From contig JAJHRF010000018.1 of NCBI GenBank assembly GCA_020832925.1, positions 1-33,679 of the forward strand: 33,679 nt of DNA. Direction: 5' to 3'. Both the position numbers and the translations under genes were made by a program. Position 1 is the stretch's first letter. The number at the start of each line of letters is the position of its first letter. The stretch comes from Desulfurococcaceae archaeon. Its GTDB lineage: Archaea > Thermoproteota > Thermoprotei_A > Sulfolobales > Ignisphaeraceae. This document shows, one piece after another, positions 32,905-33,679 of this stretch. Below the pieces are notes generated by a model that did not search any database, was not told where the DNA came from, and saw only the letters and a program-made list of their open reading frames with translations.

Positions 32905-33679
32905 ATGGTTAAAGCTGAAGAGGTTTTGAAAAGTATAGAAGCTGATAATGTTAAATGGATAGCTCTACAATTCACAGACTTGGTAGGGGAACTTGAGACA
33001 ACCTTTAGTATTAGCTAAACTGTTTCTAGAGAACTTCGGTGATTATCTAGGTCGTTTTGATGGAAGTAGTGTTAAAGGGTTTATGAGAGTTGAAGAAAGC
33101 AATTTATTATTGAGACCTGGCTTAAAGACTTATGCATTGATACCTTGGTATAAGGGAGTAGCACGCTTTGTATGCGATATCTATACACCTGGCTCAAGAC
33201 TTGTAAAAGATCCTAGATATGTATCTCAGAAAACTGATGAATACTTATCAGAATAAAATTTTAGAGCTTTTGCTTCTGCAGAACTGAAATTCTTTCTGTT
33301 TGATAAAGTTAAAGTCGAGGTAGATACATGGAGACAAAGCTTCAAGCTATATAGCACTGAAGCATACGGTTCAGCTTATGCACAGTTCAATAGGTTGAAG
33401 GACGGATACTAATCTTCGTATTCCAAGGATAGACGTGAGGATCTCATGATAGGGATAGGGAATATTTTGGCAAAGTCCTCTAATATAGAGATAGAAGTAC
33501 TGCACCACGAAGTAGCAATATTTTCTCAGCATGAAATAAACTTTAGAGGTAGTGACGCAGAATTCGTAGGCGATGCTATACAAACAGTATGAATTTGTGG
33601 TAAAAGCTTTAGCTCATAAGAAAGATGTTGTAGCTACTTTTATGCTTAAACCTGTTTACGGTGATAATGGTTCAGGTAT
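32905..33679 (+). pseudogene. decayed type I glutamine synthetase, runs off the right edge
   Basis: Glutamine synthetase sequence is recognisable throughout but not in one frame. ATG 32905 opens VKWIALQFTDLVGELE. A shift near 32990-32997 continues with GRFDGSSVKGF and PWYKGVARFVCDIYTPG, plus VKDPRYVSQKT. An in-frame TAA lies at 33254-33256, followed by FRAFASAELKFFLFDKVKVE. A second TAA is at 33410-33412, followed by EIEVLHHEVAIFSQHEINFR and FVGDAIQTV. A TGA at 33590 is bypassed only by another shift, giving KALAHKKDVVATFM and VYGDNGSG. These blocks match the glutamate- and metal-binding parts of GlnA. Two stops and two frameshifts in the visible half make a working enzyme unlikely. Confidence 0.85.

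Noticed and set aside
1-33679. Restriction-modification or other defence island around the cytosine methyltransferase
   Set aside because: Every gene nearby is a housekeeping information-processing gene. No nuclease, toxin, helicase or mobile element is seen.
1-33679. CRISPR array or insertion sequence
   Set aside because: No regularly spaced direct repeats, terminal inverted repeats or transposase-like frames were found.

Overview
The window looks like a stretch of chromosome from a hyperthermophilic crenarchaeon (Thermoproteota). The evidence is archaeal information-processing machinery almost end to end: SRP54, aIF5A with a hypusination site, ribosomal proteins uL16/L10e and L21e, RNA polymerase subunits F and L, TFS, TFE, Csl4, Dph2, Pus10, aTrm56, MBF1 and a PAN-type AAA ATPase. 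Spacers are A+T-rich with TATA boxes, many starts are TTG or GTG, and Shine-Dalgarno sequences of the GAGGTG type occur inside operons. An Ignisphaera- or Desulfurococcales-like source is my inference, not a demonstrated assignment. I see no CRISPR array, insertion sequence, integrase or prophage.

Layout. (1) 1-4050: a candidate C/D box sRNA, then minus-strand genes for a coiled-coil/ribbon-helix-helix protein, a purine-type phosphoribosyltransferase, Elp3 and an unknown protein. (2) 4117-7335: a plus-strand gatC-gatA-gatB operon, followed by about 395 bases without an intact gene. (3) 7730-18514: a minus-strand run of sixteen tightly packed genes, from aIF5A and SRP54 through Pus10, L21e, RpoF, a DUF655 protein, KsgA/Dim1, a HemK-type methyltransferase, TrmJ, L10e, Dph2, a METTL5-like methyltransferase, Csl4, a DUF2067-like protein and RpoL to a small unknown. 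Most neighbours overlap by a few bases. (4) 18655-22121: TFS (divergent from aIF5A), a frameshifted Nip7-like pseudogene, a zinc-ribbon regulator, a conserved hypothetical, a family 4 uracil-DNA glycosylase, a small basic protein and an MCT-1-like PUA protein. (5) 22373-24061: a PflX-type radical SAM protein, tRNA-Leu(GAG) and a small unknown. (6) 24211-30055: a minus-strand cluster read MBF1, HflX, aTrm56, TFE, a C5-cytosine methyltransferase, a SPOUT-like protein and a radical SAM protein with a split cysteine motif. (7) 30121-32603: a plus-strand trio of PAN ATPase, PUA protein and PAC2-family protein. (8) 32905 to the end: a decayed glutamine synthetase gene that runs off the window.

Functionally the region couples making the translation apparatus (rRNA and tRNA modification, ribosomal proteins, initiation and elongation factors, mischarged tRNA repair, protein targeting) to transcription (RpoF, RpoL, TFS, TFE, MBF1), RNA decay (Csl4) and protein quality control (PAN, PAC2).

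The points most worth a second look are the two pseudogenes (nip7-like and glnA-like), the C/D box sRNA candidate with its own TATA box, an orphan cytosine methyltransferase beside TFE, the split cysteine motif of the radical SAM protein, a PAN ATPase lacking the C-terminal HbYX signature next to a PAC2 protein, and the 88-base overlap between ksgA and the HemK-type gene. I did not find a wholly new multi-gene system that I can defend.
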